Shown here: one piece after another, positions 1-15,788 of the stretch | Layout of the letters: every line of letters begins with the position of its first letter | How positions within the stretch are numbered: the first letter of the stretch is position 1 | Assembly (NCBI RefSeq): GCF_016583565.1 | Contig: NZ_NRRF01000010.1 | Span: 54,985 to 118,984, forward strand | Length of the DNA: 64,000 nt | Source: Thiocystis violacea | GTDB taxonomy: Bacteria > Pseudomonadota > Gammaproteobacteria > Chromatiales > Chromatiaceae | Direction: 5' to 3' | Notes under the pieces: generated by a model | Told to the model about the DNA's origin: nothing | Seen by the model: only the letters and a program-made list of their open reading frames with translations | The model's database searches: none | Position numbers and translations under genes: made by a program

Positions 1-20
1 CCAGGCAGGAGATTAAGGTC

Positions 21-4556
<4,536 letters not shown>

Positions 4557-4595
4557 CGGTCGCTGGGGATGCCTACCCAGTTCTTGTTGTGGTTG

Positions 4596-4624
4596 TTGAC
4601 ATGACCTAGGCGTATCCCTATACT
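4596..4624 (+). promoter_or_regulatory. sigma70 promoter of the str block
   Basis: A perfect -35 box TTGACA (4596-4601) is followed after exactly 17 bp by TATACT (4619-4624). It lies between rpoC and rpsL, so it should start a transcript near 4631 with a leader of about 200 nt before rpsL. This is read directly from the sequence; promoter activity is inferred. Confidence 0.8.
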
Positions 4625-4636
4625 GCTTTGTCTCAG

Positions 4637-4659
4637 CTAGCCGGCACTCTGCCGGCTAG
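4637..4659 (+). promoter_or_regulatory. perfect 9-bp hairpin at the start of the str leader
   Basis: CTAGCCGGC (4637-4645), a 5-nt loop, then GCCGGCTAG (4651-4659), followed by TCTCATTTTC. It begins about 6 nt after the expected transcription start of the preceding promoter. It could terminate rpoBC read-through, stabilise the 5' end of the str mRNA or act as an attenuator. The T-tract is weak. Confidence 0.55.
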
Positions 4660-4829
4660 TCTCATTTTCACTAGTCCGGTTCCTTGGTCTGGGCGCACCT
4701 GCCCGGTCCCCGAGCAAGCGATGGCTTTGATGCGTGAACGCTGGCGCTGGTTACGCTGGTAGGATTTCGCGCAGCTGTCGTTTGACTCATCGAGATCATG
4801 GCGCGAGGGCGCCGCTGGAGACTCTTTGC

Positions 4830-5204
4830 ATGGCTACGATCAACCAACTCGTCCGGAAGCCCCGCAAGCGGAACGTGGCGAAATCCAACGTGCCCGCGCT
4901 GGAGGCTTGCCCGCAGCGCCGTGGTGTCTGCACCCGTGTCTATACCACGACACCGAAAAAGCCGAACTCGGCGTTGCGTAAGGTCGCGCGTGTGCGCTTG
5001 ACCAACGGCTACGAGGTTGCTTCCTACATCGGTGGCGAGGGGCACAACCTCCAGGAGCACTCGGTGGTGCTGATCCGTGGCGGCCGTGTCAAGGACTTGC
5101 CGGGTGTGCGTTATCACACCGTGCGCGGCACCCTGGACACCTCTGGTGTCGAGAAGCGCCGTCAAGGTCGTTCCAAGTACGGTGCCAAGCGCCCGAAGAA
5201 ATAG
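4830..5204 (+). CDS. rpsL: 30S ribosomal protein S12
   Basis: Decoding-centre protein of the small subunit. The start is set at the ATG giving [13 protein letters not shown], which yields 124 residues, the E. coli length; an upstream in-frame ATG would add 32 unrelated residues. [14 protein letters not shown] carries the lysine pair where streptomycin-resistance mutations arise, here in the sensitive Lys form. The later [13 protein letters not shown] loop, including the Asp that is methylthiolated in E. coli, is also intact. First gene of the str block, with rpsG 68 nt downstream. Confidence 0.98.
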   Translation: MATINQLVRKPRKRNVAKSNVPALEACPQRRGVCTRVYTTTPKKPNSALRKVARVRLTNGYEVASYIGGEGHNLQEHSVVLIRGGRVKDLPGVRYHTVRGTLDTSGVEKRRQGRSKYGAKRPKK

Positions 5205-5242
5205 TTGGTTGCTGGGGCGATCCACGCCAGAGCGATCAATGA

Positions 5243-5743
<501 letters not shown>

Positions 5744-5819
5744 TTCGTTCCTTCCGCGCTCCGAGCGCGTGCTTGTTCGAGTTCTTTAGTTTTTCGGATT
5801 CATCAGGGCGGATTTAGTC

Positions 5820-7913
5820 GTGGCACGTAGCACACCCATTGAGCGGTACCGCAACCTTGGCATCATGGCGCACATCGATGCCGGGAAGACCACTACGACC
5901 GAGCGCATCCTGTTCTACACGGGTGTCTCGCACAAGATCGGCGAAGTGCACGACGGCGCTGCCACCATGGACTGGATGGAGCAGGAGCAGGAGCGTGGAA
6001 TCACCATCACCTCTGCCGCCACGACCTGCTTCTGGAAAGGCATGAGCCGTGAGCGCCCTGAGCATCGTATCAACATCATCGACACCCCCGGACACGTCGA
6101 CTTCACCATCGAAGTCGAGCGCTCGCTACGCGTCCTCGACGGCGCCTGCGCCGTCTTCTGCGCGGTTGGTGGTGTCGAGCCCCAATCCGAAACCGTTTGG
6201 CGTCAGGCCGACAAGTACGGCGTGCCGCGCATTGCATTCGTCAACAAAATGGACCGCATGGGCGCGAACTTCTTTCGCGTCGTGCAGCAGGTCAAGGATC
6301 GCCTCGGCGGTAACGCGGTGCCGATCCAGGTGCCGATCGGTGCCGAAGAAGACTTCAAGGGCGTCGTCGATCTCGTCAAGATGAAGGCCATCTACTGGGA
6401 TGATGCCTCGCGTGGCATGGAATACGAGCTGCGCGATATCCCGGAAGATCTGGTCGCGACCTGCGAGGAGTGGCGCGAGAAGATGGTCGAGGCTGCCGCC
6501 GAAGCCAGCGAAGAGCTCATGGAGAAGTATCTCGAGGGCGAGGCGCTGACCGAGCAGGAGATCATGTCCGGCCTTCGCGCGCGCACGCTGAAGACCGAGG
6601 TCGTCCCCATGATGTGCGGCTCCGCCTTCAAGAATAAGGGCGTGCAAGCCATGCTCGACGCCGCGATCGACTACATGCCCTCGCCGGTCGACGTGCCTGC
6701 GATCCGGGGTATTCTCGACGACAGGGACGAGACCGAAGCCGAGCGTCACTCGTCCGATTCGGAGCCCTTCTCTGCGCTGGCGTTCAAGATTGCGACCGAT
6801 CCCTTCGTCGGTACCTTGACCTTTTTTCGCGTGTACTCGGGCGTCCTCAAGTCGGGCGATACCCTGTACAACCCGGTCAAGAGCAAGAAGGAGCGCATCG
6901 GCCGTATCCTGCAGATGCATGCCAACGACCGCCAGGAGATCAAGGAGGTTTGCGCGGGCGACATCGCGGCTGCGGTGGGTCTGAAGGACGTCACCACTGG
7001 TGACACCCTGTGCGATCTCAACAACATCATCACCCTGGAGCGGATGGAGTTCCCCGAGCCGGTCATCTCCGTTGCGGTCGAGCCGAAGACCAAGAGCGAC
7101 CAGGAGAAGATGGGTGTCGCGCTCTCCAAGCTGGCGCAGGAAGACCCGTCTTTCCGCGTGCATACCGACGAAGAGTCCGGCCAGACCATCATTTCCGGCA
7201 TGGGCGAGCTGCACCTGGAGATCATCGTCGACCGCATGCGGCGCGAGTTCAAGGTCGAGGCCAATGTCGGTGCGCCTCAGGTCAGCTACCGCGAGACCAT
7301 CCGCACTGCCGTCCAGCAGGAAACCAAGTTCGCTCGCCAGTCTGGTGGCCGCGGGCAGTACGGCCACGTCTATATCAAGGCTGAGCCGCAAGAGGCGGGC
7401 GCTGGCTACGAGTTCGTCAACGCGATCGTTGGCGGCACCGTGCCGAAGGAATATATCCCGGCCGTCGACAAAGGTATCCAGGAGGCCATGAAGAACGGCA
7501 TCCTGGCGGGCTTCCCGATGGTCGACATCAAGGTCACGCTCTACGACGGCTCTTACCACGAGGTCGACTCGAGCGAAATGGCGTTCAAGATTGCCGGTTC
7601 CATGGCGATCAAGGAGGCCGCGGCCAAGGCCAAGCCAGTCCTGCTGGAGCCCATCATGAAGGTCGAGGTGGTGACGCCCGAAGAGAACATGGGCGACGTC
7701 ATGGGCGACCTGAACAGCCGTCGCGGCATGATCCAGGGGATGGAGGACGCGCCGTCCGGCAAGATCATCCGTGCCGAGGTTCCGCTCTCGGAGATGTTCG
7801 GCTATGCAACCGACCTCCGTTCTGCGACTCAGGGTCGCGCGACCTACAGCATGGAGTTCAGCAAGTACAACGAGGTGCCCGCCAGCATTGCCGAAGCGGT
7901 CTCCAAGAAATAG
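5820..7913 (+). CDS. fusA: elongation factor G
   Basis: Translational GTPase that drives translocation and, with RRF, ribosome recycling. The GTG start gives [23 protein letters not shown]1 is [11 protein letters not shown]2 [11 protein letters not shown]3 DTPGHVDFT and G4 NKMDRMGA, all near the N-terminus, followed by domains II-V. It has 697 residues, close to the E. coli 704. It is the third gene of the str block, and tuf follows after 24 nt. Confidence 0.98.
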   Translation: MARSTPIERYRNLGIMAHIDAGKTTTTERILFYTGVSHKIGEVHDGAATMDWMEQEQERGITITSAATTCFWKGMSRERPEHRINIIDTPGHVDFTIEVERSLRVLDGACAVFCAVGGVEPQSETVWRQADKYGVPRIAFVNKMDRMGANFFRVVQQVKDRLGGNAVPIQVPIGAEEDFKGVVDLVKMKAIYWDDASRGMEYELRDIPEDLVATCEEWREKMVEAAAEASEELMEKYLEGEALTEQEIMSGLRARTLKTEVVPMMCGSAFKNKGVQAMLDAAIDYMPSPVDVPAIRGILDDRDETEAERHSSDSEPFSALAFKIATDPFVGTLTFFRVYSGVLKSGDTLYNPVKSKKERIGRILQMHANDRQEIKEVCAGDIAAAVGLKDVTTGDTLCDLNNIITLERMEFPEPVISVAVEPKTKSDQEKMGVALSKLAQEDPSFRVHTDEESGQTIISGMGELHLEIIVDRMRREFKVEANVGAPQVSYRETIRTAVQQETKFARQSGGRGQYGHVYIKAEPQEAGAGYEFVNAIVGGTVPKEYIPAVDKGIQEAMKNGILAGFPMVDIKVTLYDGSYHEVDSSEMAFKIAGSMAIKEAAAKAKPVLLEPIMKVEVVTPEENMGDVMGDLNSRRGMIQGMEDAPSGKIIRAEVPLSEMFGYATDLRSATQGRATYSMEFSKYNEVPASIAEAVSKK

Positions 7914-7937
7914 TCATCGAGTTATAGGTAGAGCGGG

Positions 7938-9128
7938 ATGTCTAAAGAAAAATTTCAACGTAGCAAGCCCCACGTCAACGTTGGCACCATTGGCCACGTC
8001 GATCACGGCAAAACCACGCTGACGGCGGCGATCACGACCCACCAGGCGAAGAAATTCGGTGGTGAGGCACGTGCCTATGACCAGATCGACAACGCCCCCG
8101 AAGAGCGCGAGCGCGGCATCACCATTGCCACCGCGCACGTCGAGTACGAGAGCGACAAGCGTCACTACGCCCATGTCGACTGCCCCGGCCATGCTGACTA
8201 CGTCAAGAACATGATCACGGGTGCGGCGCAGATGGACGGCGCGATCCTGGTCTGCTCCGCGGCCGACGGTCCGATGCCGCAGACCCGCGAGCACATCCTG
8301 CTCTCGCGTCAGGTCGGTGTGCCGTACATCGTGGTCTACCTGAACAAGGCTGACATGGTGGACGACGCCGAGCTGCTCGAGCTCGTCGAGATGGAAGTGC
8401 GTGAGCTGCTCTCCAGCTACGACTTCCCGGGAGACGACACCCCGATCATCACCGGCTCGGCGAAGCTGGCGCTCGAAGGCGACACCTCCGAGATTGGCAC
8501 TCCGTCCATCGACAAGTTGATGGAGGCGCTCGACAGCTACATCCCCGAGCCCGAGCGTGCGATCGACGGCGCCTTCCTGATGCCGATCGAAGACGTCTTC
8601 TCCATCTCCGGTCGCGGCACCGTCGTCACCGGTCGTGTCGAGCGCGGCATCGTCAAGGTGGGTGAAGAAGTCGCCATCGTCGGGATTAAGGACACCGTCA
8701 AGACCATCTGCACCGGTGTCGAGATGTTCCGCAAGCTGCTCGACCAGGGTCAGGCCGGCGACAACATTGGCGCCTTGCTGCGTGGCACCAAGCGTGAAGA
8801 CGTCGAGCGCGGTCAGGTACTGGCCAAGCCCGGCTCGATCACCCCGCACACCCACTTCGAAGCCGAAGTCTACGTGCTGAGCAAGGAAGAGGGCGGTCGT
8901 CACACGCCGTTCTTCAATGGCTATCGCCCGCAGTTCTACTTCCGCACCACCGACGTCACGGGCGCCTGCGAGCTGCCCGAGGGCATCGAGATGGTCATGC
9001 CGGGTGACAACGTCAAGATGACGATCAAGCTGATTGCGCCGATCGCCATGGAAGAAGGTCTGCGGTTTGCCGTGCGCGAAGGCGGCCGGACCGTCGGCGC
9101 TGGTGTGGTTTCAAAGGTTATCGAGTAA
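7938..9128 (+). CDS. tuf: elongation factor Tu
   Basis: GTPase that delivers aminoacyl-tRNA to the ribosome. P-loop [10 protein letters not shown], switch [14 protein letters not shown]3 DCPGHADYV and G4 NKADMVDD are visible, and the 396-residue length is typical. Many gammaproteobacteria have a second tuf copy elsewhere; none is in this window. Its stop is only 4 nt from the rpsJ start, so the str and S10 blocks are physically continuous. Confidence 0.98.
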   Translation: MSKEKFQRSKPHVNVGTIGHVDHGKTTLTAAITTHQAKKFGGEARAYDQIDNAPEERERGITIATAHVEYESDKRHYAHVDCPGHADYVKNMITGAAQMDGAILVCSAADGPMPQTREHILLSRQVGVPYIVVYLNKADMVDDAELLELVEMEVRELLSSYDFPGDDTPIITGSAKLALEGDTSEIGTPSIDKLMEALDSYIPEPERAIDGAFLMPIEDVFSISGRGTVVTGRVERGIVKVGEEVAIVGIKDTVKTICTGVEMFRKLLDQGQAGDNIGALLRGTKREDVERGQVLAKPGSITPHTHFEAEVYVLSKEEGGRHTPFFNGYRPQFYFRTTDVTGACELPEGIEMVMPGDNVKMTIKLIAPIAMEEGLRFAVREGGRTVGAGVVSKVIE

Positions 9129-9132
9129 GGAA

Positions 9133-9444
9133 ATGGCGAATCAGAGAATCCGAATCCGACTCAAGGCGTTCGATCACCGTCTGATCGACCAGTCCGCTCG
9201 CGAAATCGTCGACACCGCCAAGCGCACGGGCGCACAGGTGCGGGGTCCGGTTCCGCTGCCTTCCAAAAAGGAACGCTTCACGGTCCTGGTCTCGCCGCAT
9301 GTCAACAAGGACGCGCGCGATCAGTACGAGCTGCGCACCCACAAGCGCCTGATGGACATTGTCGACCCGACAGACAAGACGGTCGACGCGCTGATGAAAC
9401 TGGATCTGGCCGCCGGTGTCGACGTCCAGATTAAGCTGAGCTGA
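9133..9444 (+). CDS. rpsJ: 30S ribosomal protein S10
   Basis: Small-subunit head protein that also serves as NusE in transcription antitermination. The start chosen is the ATG of [20 protein letters not shown], giving 103 residues as in E. coli; an earlier in-frame ATG lies inside tuf. The ATG follows the tuf stop after TAAGGAA, which doubles as the ribosome binding site. There is no room for the E. coli S10 leader on which L4 acts. Confidence 0.98.
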   Translation: MANQRIRIRLKAFDHRLIDQSAREIVDTAKRTGAQVRGPVPLPSKKERFTVLVSPHVNKDARDQYELRTHKRLMDIVDPTDKTVDALMKLDLAAGVDVQIKLS

Positions 9445-9454
9445 GGACGAAACG

Positions 9455-10105
9455 ATGACGATTGGAGTTATCGGGCGCAAAGCCGGCATGACGCGCCTGT
9501 TCAACGAGGACGGGGAGAGTATCCCGGTCACCGTGATCGAGGTGTCACCGAATCGCGTCAGCCAGGTCAAGTCCGTGGAAACCGATGGCTATCGCGCCAT
9601 TCAGGTCGCCTTTGGCGAGCGCCGGGCCTCCCGCGTGACAAAGCCGATGGCGGGTCACTACGCGAAGGCAGGGGTCGAGGCCGGCGAGGTGCTGCGCGAG
9701 TTCCCTCTGGAAGGAGAGGAAGGCGCAGACATGCAGGTCGGGCACGAGATCAGCGTAGCGATCTTCGAGCCGGGCCAGAAAGTGGATGTGCGTGGCGTGA
9801 CCAAGGGTCGCGGCTTCGCTGGCGTCATCCGCCGCCATCATTTCGCCGGACAAGATCGCACGCATGGCAACTCGCTGTCGCACCGCGCGCCCGGCTCGAT
9901 TGGCCAAAACCAGACACCTGGTCGTGTCTGGAAAGGCAAAAAGATGGCGGGGCACCTGGGTGCCGCTAATCGTTGCCAGCAGAACCTCGAGGTAGTACGC
10001 GTCGATGCCGACCGCAACCTGCTCCTGGTCCGCGGCGGTGTGCCCGGTCCGACAGGCGGGCGCTTGATCGTGCTGCCGTCCGTCAAGCAGAAGAACAAGG
10101 GCTAA
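9455..10105 (+). CDS. rplC: 50S ribosomal protein L3
   Basis: Early-assembly protein of the large subunit that reaches towards the peptidyl-transferase centre. It begins [16 protein letters not shown] and contains the conserved central loop [18 protein letters not shown], whose Gln is methylated by PrmB in E. coli. It has 216 residues against 209 in E. coli. Second gene of the S10 block, 10 nt after rpsJ and 6 nt before rplD. Confidence 0.97.
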   Translation: MTIGVIGRKAGMTRLFNEDGESIPVTVIEVSPNRVSQVKSVETDGYRAIQVAFGERRASRVTKPMAGHYAKAGVEAGEVLREFPLEGEEGADMQVGHEISVAIFEPGQKVDVRGVTKGRGFAGVIRRHHFAGQDRTHGNSLSHRAPGSIGQNQTPGRVWKGKKMAGHLGAANRCQQNLEVVRVDADRNLLLVRGGVPGPTGGRLIVLPSVKQKNKG

Positions 10106-10111
10106 GCACTC

Positions 10112-10723
10112 ATGGAGATCGCCATCAGAAACCACACTGGCGCGGCCAGTGTGCAAGTTTCCGACGCCGTCTTCGGCGTGGAATTCAAACCAGGCCTGGT
10201 TCACCAGGTCGTGACCGCCTATATGGCGGGCGCGCGTGCCGGCACCAAGGCACAGAAGAACCGTTCGGCGGTCTCTGGTGGCGGTGCCAAACCGTGGCGC
10301 CAGAAGGGTACCGGCCGTGCACGCTCGGGCACCTCGCGCAGCCCGATCTGGCGCTCGGGTGGTGTGACCTTCGCCGCTCAACCGCGTGACTACAGTCAGA
10401 AAGTCAACCGCAAGATGTACCGCGGTGCGGTGCGCTCGATCCTCTCGGAACTGGTGCGCAGCGAGCGTTTGATCATCGCCTCCGACCTTTCGGTCTCCGC
10501 GCCGAAGACCAAGGAGATGGTGGCCCTGTTGAAGACCTACGACGTGCAGGATGTTCTCATTCTGACCGATGGTCTCGACGAGAACCTGTACCTGGCGGCT
10601 CGCAACCTGGCGAAGGTCGACGTCCTGTCGGCTCAGGAGGTCGATCCGGTCAGCATGATCGCCTTTGGACACGTGCTTGCAACCGAGGCAGCGATCAAGA
10701 AGCTTGAGGAGCGCCTCGCATGA
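10112..10723 (+). CDS. rplD: 50S ribosomal protein L4
   Basis: L4 lines the exit tunnel with an extended loop (the [19 protein letters not shown] segment) and is the autogenous repressor of the S10 operon in E. coli. It has 203 residues. Because rpsJ here lacks a leader, any L4 autoregulation must act through a different site. It overlaps rplW by 4 nt (ATGA), which suggests translational coupling. Confidence 0.97.
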   Translation: MEIAIRNHTGAASVQVSDAVFGVEFKPGLVHQVVTAYMAGARAGTKAQKNRSAVSGGGAKPWRQKGTGRARSGTSRSPIWRSGGVTFAAQPRDYSQKVNRKMYRGAVRSILSELVRSERLIIASDLSVSAPKTKEMVALLKTYDVQDVLILTDGLDENLYLAARNLAKVDVLSAQEVDPVSMIAFGHVLATEAAIKKLEERLA

Positions 10724-11016
10724 ACAATGAGCGTCTGATGAAGGTGCTGCTGTCGCCGATCATTTCGGAGAAATCGACCCGCATGGCGGAGATCTCCAGG
10801 CATGTCGCCTTCCGCGTTCTGCGGGACGCGAGCAAGCAAGAAGTGGCCAAGGCGGTCGAGCTGATGTTCGAGGTCAAGGTCGACGAGGTCCAGATCCTCA
10901 ACGTCAAGGGCAAGCAGAAGCGCTTCGGGCAGCGGCTCGGCAAGCGGCAGGACTGGCGTAAGGCCTATGTCCGTCTGCAGCCAGGTCAAGACATCGACTT
11001 CGGCGGCGCAGCTTGA
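10720..11016 (+). CDS. rplW: 50S ribosomal protein L23
   Basis: Exit-tunnel rim protein and docking site for trigger factor and SRP. It begins [20 protein letters not shown], which is typical, and has 98 residues (E. coli 100). [19 protein letters not shown] forms the extended loop that reaches into the tunnel. It overlaps rplD by 4 nt and precedes rplB by 31 nt. Confidence 0.97.
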   Translation: MNNERLMKVLLSPIISEKSTRMAEISRHVAFRVLRDASKQEVAKAVELMFEVKVDEVQILNVKGKQKRFGQRLGKRQDWRKAYVRLQPGQDIDFGGAA

Positions 11017-11047
11017 TTGCGCAGCGGATAGCAACGGATAGACCAAG

Positions 11048-11875
11048 ATGCCAATCGTAAAGACTAAACCGACGTCTGCTGGGCGCCGCTTCGTCGTCAA
11101 GGTGCAGACCCCTGGGCTGCATAAGGGGGAGCCGCATGCGCCGCTGCTCGAGAAGAAGAGCAAGAACGGCGGGCGTAACAATCAGGGCCGTGTGAGCGTT
11201 CGCCACCAAGGCGGCGGTCACAAGCAGCGTTATCGCATCATCGATTTCAAGCGCAATAAAGAGGGCGTCCCGGCGACCGTCGAGCGATTGGAGTACGACC
11301 CGAATCGCTCCGCGCACATTGCGCTGCTGAAGTACGCCGATGGCGAGCGCGCCTATATCATCGCCCCTAAGGGGTTGAATGTGGGCGCTCCTGTGCAGGC
11401 TGGCGATGCAGCGCCCATTTCGGTGGGCAACTGCATGCCCTTGCGCAATATCCCTGTCGGTACGCAGGTGCACTGCATCGAGATGCGCCCCGGCAAGGGT
11501 GCGCAGATCGCTCGCTCAGCGGGCGCGTCGGCTCAACTCGTGGCGCGTGACTCCGGTAGCGCGACCCTGCGTCTGCGCTCCGGCGAGATGCGAAAGGTGC
11601 ATGCCGATTGCCGCGCCGTGATCGGCGAGGTCGGTAACAACGAGCATAGCCTGCGTAAGCTCGGCAAGGCCGGCGCGAGCCGCTGGCGCGGTGTTCGCCC
11701 GACGGTCCGTGGTGTGGTCATGAACCCAGTCGACCACCCGCATGGCGGTGGTGAGGGCCGTACCTCCGGTGGCCGTCATCCGGTCACTCCCTGGGGCGTG
11801 CCGACCAAGGGTCACAAGACACGTAAGAACAAGCGGACGGACAGCATGATCGTGCGTCGCCGCGGTCGCAAGTAA
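11048..11875 (+). CDS. rplB: 50S ribosomal protein L2
   Basis: Core protein needed for subunit association and peptidyl transfer. It has 275 residues. The C-terminal [19 protein letters not shown] segment contains the conserved histidine implicated in peptidyl-transferase function. It ends in the usual basic tail [17 protein letters not shown]. Fifth gene of the S10 block; rpsS follows after 19 nt. Confidence 0.98.
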   Translation: MPIVKTKPTSAGRRFVVKVQTPGLHKGEPHAPLLEKKSKNGGRNNQGRVSVRHQGGGHKQRYRIIDFKRNKEGVPATVERLEYDPNRSAHIALLKYADGERAYIIAPKGLNVGAPVQAGDAAPISVGNCMPLRNIPVGTQVHCIEMRPGKGAQIARSAGASAQLVARDSGSATLRLRSGEMRKVHADCRAVIGEVGNNEHSLRKLGKAGASRWRGVRPTVRGVVMNPVDHPHGGGEGRTSGGRHPVTPWGVPTKGHKTRKNKRTDSMIVRRRGRK

Positions 11876-11894
11876 TTAAGGCGAGGTTGAGCAA

Positions 11895-12173
11895 GTGCCA
11901 CGTTCGATTCGAAAAGGACCCTTTGTGGACCACCACCTTGTCAAGAAGGTGGAAGAGGCGGTCGCCCAAAACAGCAAGCGCCCGATCAAGACCTGGTCAC
12001 GCCGTTCCATGGTGTTGCCCGAGATGGTTGGTCTAACCATTGCGGTCCATAACGGGCGTCAGCACGTGCCGGTGCTCGTCAATGAAAACATGATCGGCCA
12101 CAAGCTGGGCGAATTCTCGATTACCCGCACCTACCGTGGACATGCGGCTGATCGTAAGGCCAAGAAGCGCTAG
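11895..12173 (+). CDS. rpsS: 30S ribosomal protein S19
   Basis: Small-subunit head protein that contacts the A-site finger. The GTG start gives [19 protein letters not shown], and the 92-residue length matches E. coli. [19 protein letters not shown] is the conserved C-terminus. A GAGG element lies about 8 nt upstream of the GTG. Confidence 0.97.
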   Translation: MPRSIRKGPFVDHHLVKKVEEAVAQNSKRPIKTWSRRSMVLPEMVGLTIAVHNGRQHVPVLVNENMIGHKLGEFSITRTYRGHAADRKAKKR

Positions 12174-12186
12174 TCGGAGATCGAGG

Positions 12187-12519
12187 ATGCAAGCCGTCGC
12201 AACACTCAAGTACGCCCGAATCTCGGCCCAGAAGGCCCGATTGGTCGCGGATCTAATTCGGGGCCGCCATGTCGAGGAAGCCCTGAGCACGCTGAGCTTC
12301 AGCACCAAGAAGGGTGCCGGGCTCATCAAGAAAGTCCTAGAGTCCGCCATTGCCAACGCCGAGCACAACGAAGGTGCGGATATCGACGAGCTCAAGGTCG
12401 CGGCCATTCAGGTGAACGAAGGCCCGACCATGAAGCGGATCATGCCGCGCGCCAAGGGCCGCGCGAACCGCATCATGAAACGCACCAGTCATATCACACT
12501 GACTGTGGCCGAAGCCTAG
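12187..12519 (+). CDS. rplV: 50S ribosomal protein L22
   Basis: L22 forms part of the exit-tunnel constriction through its beta-hairpin (the [15 protein letters not shown] segment). The ATG at [20 protein letters not shown] gives 110 residues, exactly the E. coli length; an upstream ATG inside rpsS is rejected. The AGGATG context supplies a weak ribosome binding site directly after rpsS. Confidence 0.97.
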   Translation: MQAVATLKYARISAQKARLVADLIRGRHVEEALSTLSFSTKKGAGLIKKVLESAIANAEHNEGADIDELKVAAIQVNEGPTMKRIMPRAKGRANRIMKRTSHITLTVAEA

Positions 12520-12537
12520 GGGATCCAGGGGACCAGC

Positions 12538-13215
12538 ATGGGACAGAAAGTTCATCCGAATGGTATCCGACTTGGCATCGTCAAGGATTGGACGTCCAAG
12601 TGGTACGCGAATTCGAAAGATTACGCCGATCTGCTCAACACTGATCTTCAGGTCAGGGGCTTCCTGCGCAAGGAGCTCGCGAAGGCCTCGGTCAGCCGCA
12701 TTCAGATCGACCGTCCTGCCAAGAACGCTCATATCACCATTCACACGGCCCGTCCTGGCGTGGTGATCGGCAAGAAGGGCGAGGACATCGACAAGTTGCG
12801 GGCGAAGGTGTCCGCCATGATGGGGATTCCGGTCCACATCAGCATCGAGGAGATCCGTAAGCCGGAGCTCGACGCACAGCTGGTGGCGGAAGGGATCGCG
12901 CAGCAGCTCGAGCGGCGCATCATGTTCCGCCGCGCCATGAAGCGCTCCATCCAGAACACCATGCGTCTGGGTGCCGAGGGCATCAAGGTCAACGTCGCGG
13001 GCCGCCTGAATGGCGCCGAAATCGCGCGGAGCGAGTGGGCGCGTGATGGACGTGTGCCTTTGCACACTCTGCGTGCCGACATCGACTACGGATTCGCCGA
13101 GGCACGGACCACCTATGGGGTTCTCGGCGTGAAGGTTTGGATCTTCAAGGGTGAGGTCTTTGCCGATCAACACCCTGAGGAGCCGGCGTCCAAGACGGCC
13201 GGTAAGAAGGGGTAA
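12538..13215 (+). CDS. rpsC: 30S ribosomal protein S3
   Basis: mRNA-entry protein with helicase activity together with S4 and S5. The N-terminal KH-2 domain carries the GxxG loop in [14 protein letters not shown]. It has 225 residues (E. coli 233) and starts [18 protein letters not shown]. rplP begins 3 nt after its stop. Confidence 0.98.
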   Translation: MGQKVHPNGIRLGIVKDWTSKWYANSKDYADLLNTDLQVRGFLRKELAKASVSRIQIDRPAKNAHITIHTARPGVVIGKKGEDIDKLRAKVSAMMGIPVHISIEEIRKPELDAQLVAEGIAQQLERRIMFRRAMKRSIQNTMRLGAEGIKVNVAGRLNGAEIARSEWARDGRVPLHTLRADIDYGFAEARTTYGVLGVKVWIFKGEVFADQHPEEPASKTAGKKG

Positions 13216-13218
13216 GTC

Positions 13219-13632
13219 ATGCTGCAGCCAAAACGTACCAAATTCAGAAAGCAGCACAAGGGTCGCAATCGTGGCCTGGCTCAGAGCGGTAATAGCGTGA
13301 GCTTTGGCGAGTTCGGCCTGAAAGCGACCGAGCGCGGACGCCTGACGGCGCGTCAGATCGAAGCGGCGCGTCGTGCCATTACCCGCAGCGTCAAGCGCGG
13401 TGGCAAGCTTTGGATCCGTGTCTTCCCCGACAAGCCCATCTCGAAAAAGCCTCTCGAGGTTCGTATGGGTAAAGGCAAGGGTAACGTCGAATACTGGGTG
13501 GCACTCATCCAGCCGGGCCGGATGCTCTACGAGATCGAGGGTGTGACTGAGGAGCTGGCGCGTGAGGCCTTCAAGCTGGCTGCGGCGAAGCTGCCTGTGC
13601 AGACCACCTTTATTAAGCGGACGATTCTGTGA
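13219..13632 (+). CDS. rplP: 50S ribosomal protein L16
   Basis: Large-subunit protein that helps position A-site tRNA. It begins [19 protein letters not shown] and has 137 residues (E. coli 136). The [14 protein letters not shown] helix and [17 protein letters not shown] loop are conserved. Its TGA overlaps the ATG of rpmC by one base (TGATG). Confidence 0.97.
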   Translation: MLQPKRTKFRKQHKGRNRGLAQSGNSVSFGEFGLKATERGRLTARQIEAARRAITRSVKRGGKLWIRVFPDKPISKKPLEVRMGKGKGNVEYWVALIQPGRMLYEIEGVTEELAREAFKLAAAKLPVQTTFIKRTIL

Positions 13633-13832
13633 TGAAGGCGAACGAGCTTAGAACCACCAGCGTCGAAGAGCTGCAGAAGCAACTGGTCGACCTCCTTCGC
13701 GAGCAATTCAACCTGCGTATGCAGCGGGGTACTGGGCAGCTGTCCAAGCCCTCGCAGATGAAGGTCGTACGCCGGGACATCGCCCGGATCAAGACGGTGA
13801 TGGCAGAACTGACGGCGGGCGGTAAATCATGA
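13632..13832 (+). CDS. rpmC: 50S ribosomal protein L29
   Basis: Small helical protein at the exit-tunnel rim next to L23. The ATG giving [18 protein letters not shown] is preferred to a GTG one codon upstream because it matches the family N-terminus and overlaps the rplP stop. It has 66 residues and contains the [11 protein letters not shown] signature. It overlaps rpsQ by 4 nt. Confidence 0.95.
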   Translation: MKANELRTTSVEELQKQLVDLLREQFNLRMQRGTGQLSKPSQMKVVRRDIARIKTVMAELTAGGKS

Positions 13833-14089
13833 GCGACGAGAACAAGACCAATCGGACCCTGGAAGGGCGCGTTGTCAGCGCCGCCATGGATAAGACGGTG
13901 ACCGTGCTGATCGAGCGACGCGTCAAGCATCCGCTCTATGGCAAGTTCATGCGGCGCTCCACGAAGGTGCATGCGCACGACGAAGACAACAGCTGCAACC
14001 AAGGCGACTTGGTGCGCGTCGAGCAGTGCCGTCCGCTCTCGAAGACTAAGTCCTGGCGTCTGCTCGAGATCGTCGAGAAGGCACGCTGA
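13829..14089 (+). CDS. rpsQ: 30S ribosomal protein S17
   Basis: OB-fold primary 16S rRNA binder. It has 86 residues with the pattern [19 protein letters not shown] and the conserved [16 protein letters not shown] loop. Last gene of the S10 block. The 113-nt gap that follows (14090-14202) is where the spc operon promoter lies in E. coli. I see only a short CCTGC/GCAGG hairpin there (14103-14115) and no convincing promoter. Confidence 0.97.
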   Translation: MSDENKTNRTLEGRVVSAAMDKTVTVLIERRVKHPLYGKFMRRSTKVHAHDEDNSCNQGDLVRVEQCRPLSKTKSWRLLEIVEKAR

Positions 14090-14202
14090 GACGGCCCCTC
14101 GTCCTGCTTAGCAGGCATTCGTCCGTTCTCGCGGTCGGCGCGGTCATTCGCAGAGCAACCGGATTCAACCCCGGATCAGCAACGAGCTTTAGGTAAAAGA
14201 CA

Positions 14203-14571
14203 ATGATTCAGATGCAGACGAATCTCAGCGTCGCCGACAATAGCGGCGCCAAGAGCGTGCAATGCATCAAAGTGCTTGGCGGGTCGCATCGGCGCTACGC
14301 GGGCATCGGCGATGTCATTAAGGTCACCGTCAAGGATGCCATTCCGCGCGGTAAGGTCAAGAAAGGCGATGTCTACAATGCCGTCGTCGTGCGCACGCGC
14401 AAGGGTGTGCGTCGTCCAGATGGATCCTTGATCCGCTTCGACGGTAATGCGGCCGTACTGCTGAACAACCAGCTGCAGCCGATCGGCACGCGTATCTTCG
14501 GCCCCGTGACGCGCGAACTGCGCGGCGAGCGCTTCATGAAGATCATTTCGCTGGCGCCTGAAGTGCTGTAA
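14203..14571 (+). CDS. rplN: 50S ribosomal protein L14
   Basis: Large-subunit interface protein that forms bridge B8. The start [19 protein letters not shown] and end [12 protein letters not shown] are almost identical to E. coli. It has 122 residues. First gene of the spc block; rplX follows after 12 nt. Confidence 0.98.
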   Translation: MIQMQTNLSVADNSGAKSVQCIKVLGGSHRRYAGIGDVIKVTVKDAIPRGKVKKGDVYNAVVVRTRKGVRRPDGSLIRFDGNAAVLLNNQLQPIGTRIFGPVTRELRGERFMKIISLAPEVL

Positions 14572-14583
14572 GGAGACGACGTC

Positions 14584-14901
14584 ATGCAAAAGATCAGAAA
14601 AGGTGACGACGTCATGGTCATCACCGGTAAAGACAAGGGCAAGCGCGGGACCGTGCTCAAGGTGGTCGACGAGGGTCATTTGATCGTCGAGAACATCAAT
14701 ATCGCCCGCAAGCATCAGAAGGCGAATCCGCAGGCCGGTGAGCCGGGCGGGATCGTCGACAAGGCGATGCCGATCCACGTGTCCAACGTCGCGCTCTACA
14801 ACCCCCAGAAGGGTGGAGCGGATCGCGTTGGCTTCAAGACCCTGGAAGACGGTCGCAAGGTTCGCGTGTTCAAATCGAACGGCGAAGTCATCGACGTCTG
14901 A
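14584..14901 (+). CDS. rplX: 50S ribosomal protein L24
   Basis: Assembly-initiator protein of the large subunit with a KOW motif in [20 protein letters not shown]. It has 105 residues (E. coli 104). The segment [20 protein letters not shown] is the conserved loop contacting 23S rRNA. Confidence 0.97.
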   Translation: MQKIRKGDDVMVITGKDKGKRGTVLKVVDEGHLIVENINIARKHQKANPQAGEPGGIVDKAMPIHVSNVALYNPQKGGADRVGFKTLEDGRKVRVFKSNGEVIDV

Positions 14902-14915
14902 GGGAAGGAAGCGAG

Positions 14916-15455
14916 ATGTCCAGATTACAGACTGAATACAACGAGCGCATCGTCGGCCAGCTCAAGGAGCGTTTGGGCTTCAAGAGCGTGATGCAGGTGC
15001 CGCGCATCGAGAAGATCACCCTCAATATGGGTGTGGGTGAAGCCATCGCCGACAAAAAGGTGATGGACAACGCCGTGGCGGACATGCGGGCGATCGCTGG
15101 GCAGCAGCCCATCGTGACCTTCGCACGCAAATCGGTTGCCGGCTTCAAGATCCGCGAGGGTTGGCCGATCGGTTGCAAGGTGACGCTGCGCCGCGAGCGG
15201 ATGTATGAGTTCCTCGACCGACTGATCAATGTCTCGATCCCGCGTATCCGCGACTTCCGCGGACTGAGCCCCAAGGCGTTCGATGGTCGTGGCAACTATT
15301 CGATGGGTGTGCGTGAGCAGATCATGTTCCCGGAGATCGAATACGACAAGATCGATGCGCTCCGCGGCCTCGATATCACCATCACGACCTCGGCCCGGAC
15401 GGACGCGGAGGGTCGAGCGCTGCTCGAGGCCTTCAATTTCCCGTTCCGTACCTAA
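14916..15455 (+). CDS. rplE: 50S ribosomal protein L5
   Basis: 5S rRNA-binding protein of the central protuberance. It has 179 residues, as in E. coli. Conserved segments are [11 protein letters not shown] near the N-terminus, [20 protein letters not shown], and the loop [19 protein letters not shown] that touches P-site tRNA. Confidence 0.97.
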   Translation: MSRLQTEYNERIVGQLKERLGFKSVMQVPRIEKITLNMGVGEAIADKKVMDNAVADMRAIAGQQPIVTFARKSVAGFKIREGWPIGCKVTLRRERMYEFLDRLINVSIPRIRDFRGLSPKAFDGRGNYSMGVREQIMFPEIEYDKIDALRGLDITITTSARTDAEGRALLEAFNFPFRT

Positions 15456-15478
15456 GACCAGGGATCTGAGACAGGATT

Positions 15479-15784
15479 ATGGCGAAGAAAAGCATGATTG
15501 CGCGCGACGTCAAGCGCACCCAGACTGCTGCCCGATACGCCGCGAAGCGCACGGCACTGAAGGCTGTGATCAACGATCGCACTGCAAGTCCGGAGCAGAT
15601 CGACGAAGCGACGGCCAAGCTGCAGAAGCTGCCGCGCGATGCCAGCCCCACGCGTCAGCAGCGTCGTTGCCGGATCACCGGACGTCCGCACGCTGTCTAT
15701 CGCAAGTTCGGACTGTCGCGCAACAAGCTGCGCGAGGCCGTGATGCGCGGTGACGTTCCCGGCGTCGTCAAGGCTAGCTGGTAG
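15479..15784 (+). CDS. rpsN: 30S ribosomal protein S14
   Basis: Small-subunit head protein of the long, zinc-free type. It has 101 residues, begins [17 protein letters not shown] and has only one Cys in the region [20 protein letters not shown], so the zinc-ribbon CxxC pairs are absent. rpsH follows only after 284 bp, far more than usual, because a MITE-like repeat element sits between them. Confidence 0.97.
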   Translation: MAKKSMIARDVKRTQTAARYAAKRTALKAVINDRTASPEQIDEATAKLQKLPRDASPTRQQRRCRITGRPHAVYRKFGLSRNKLREAVMRGDVPGVVKASW

Positions 15785-15788
15785 CTCA

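Noticed and set aside
4734..4829. N-terminal extension of S12 from an upstream ATG
   Set aside because: The 32 extra residues do not match S12, and the downstream ATG gives the exact family length.
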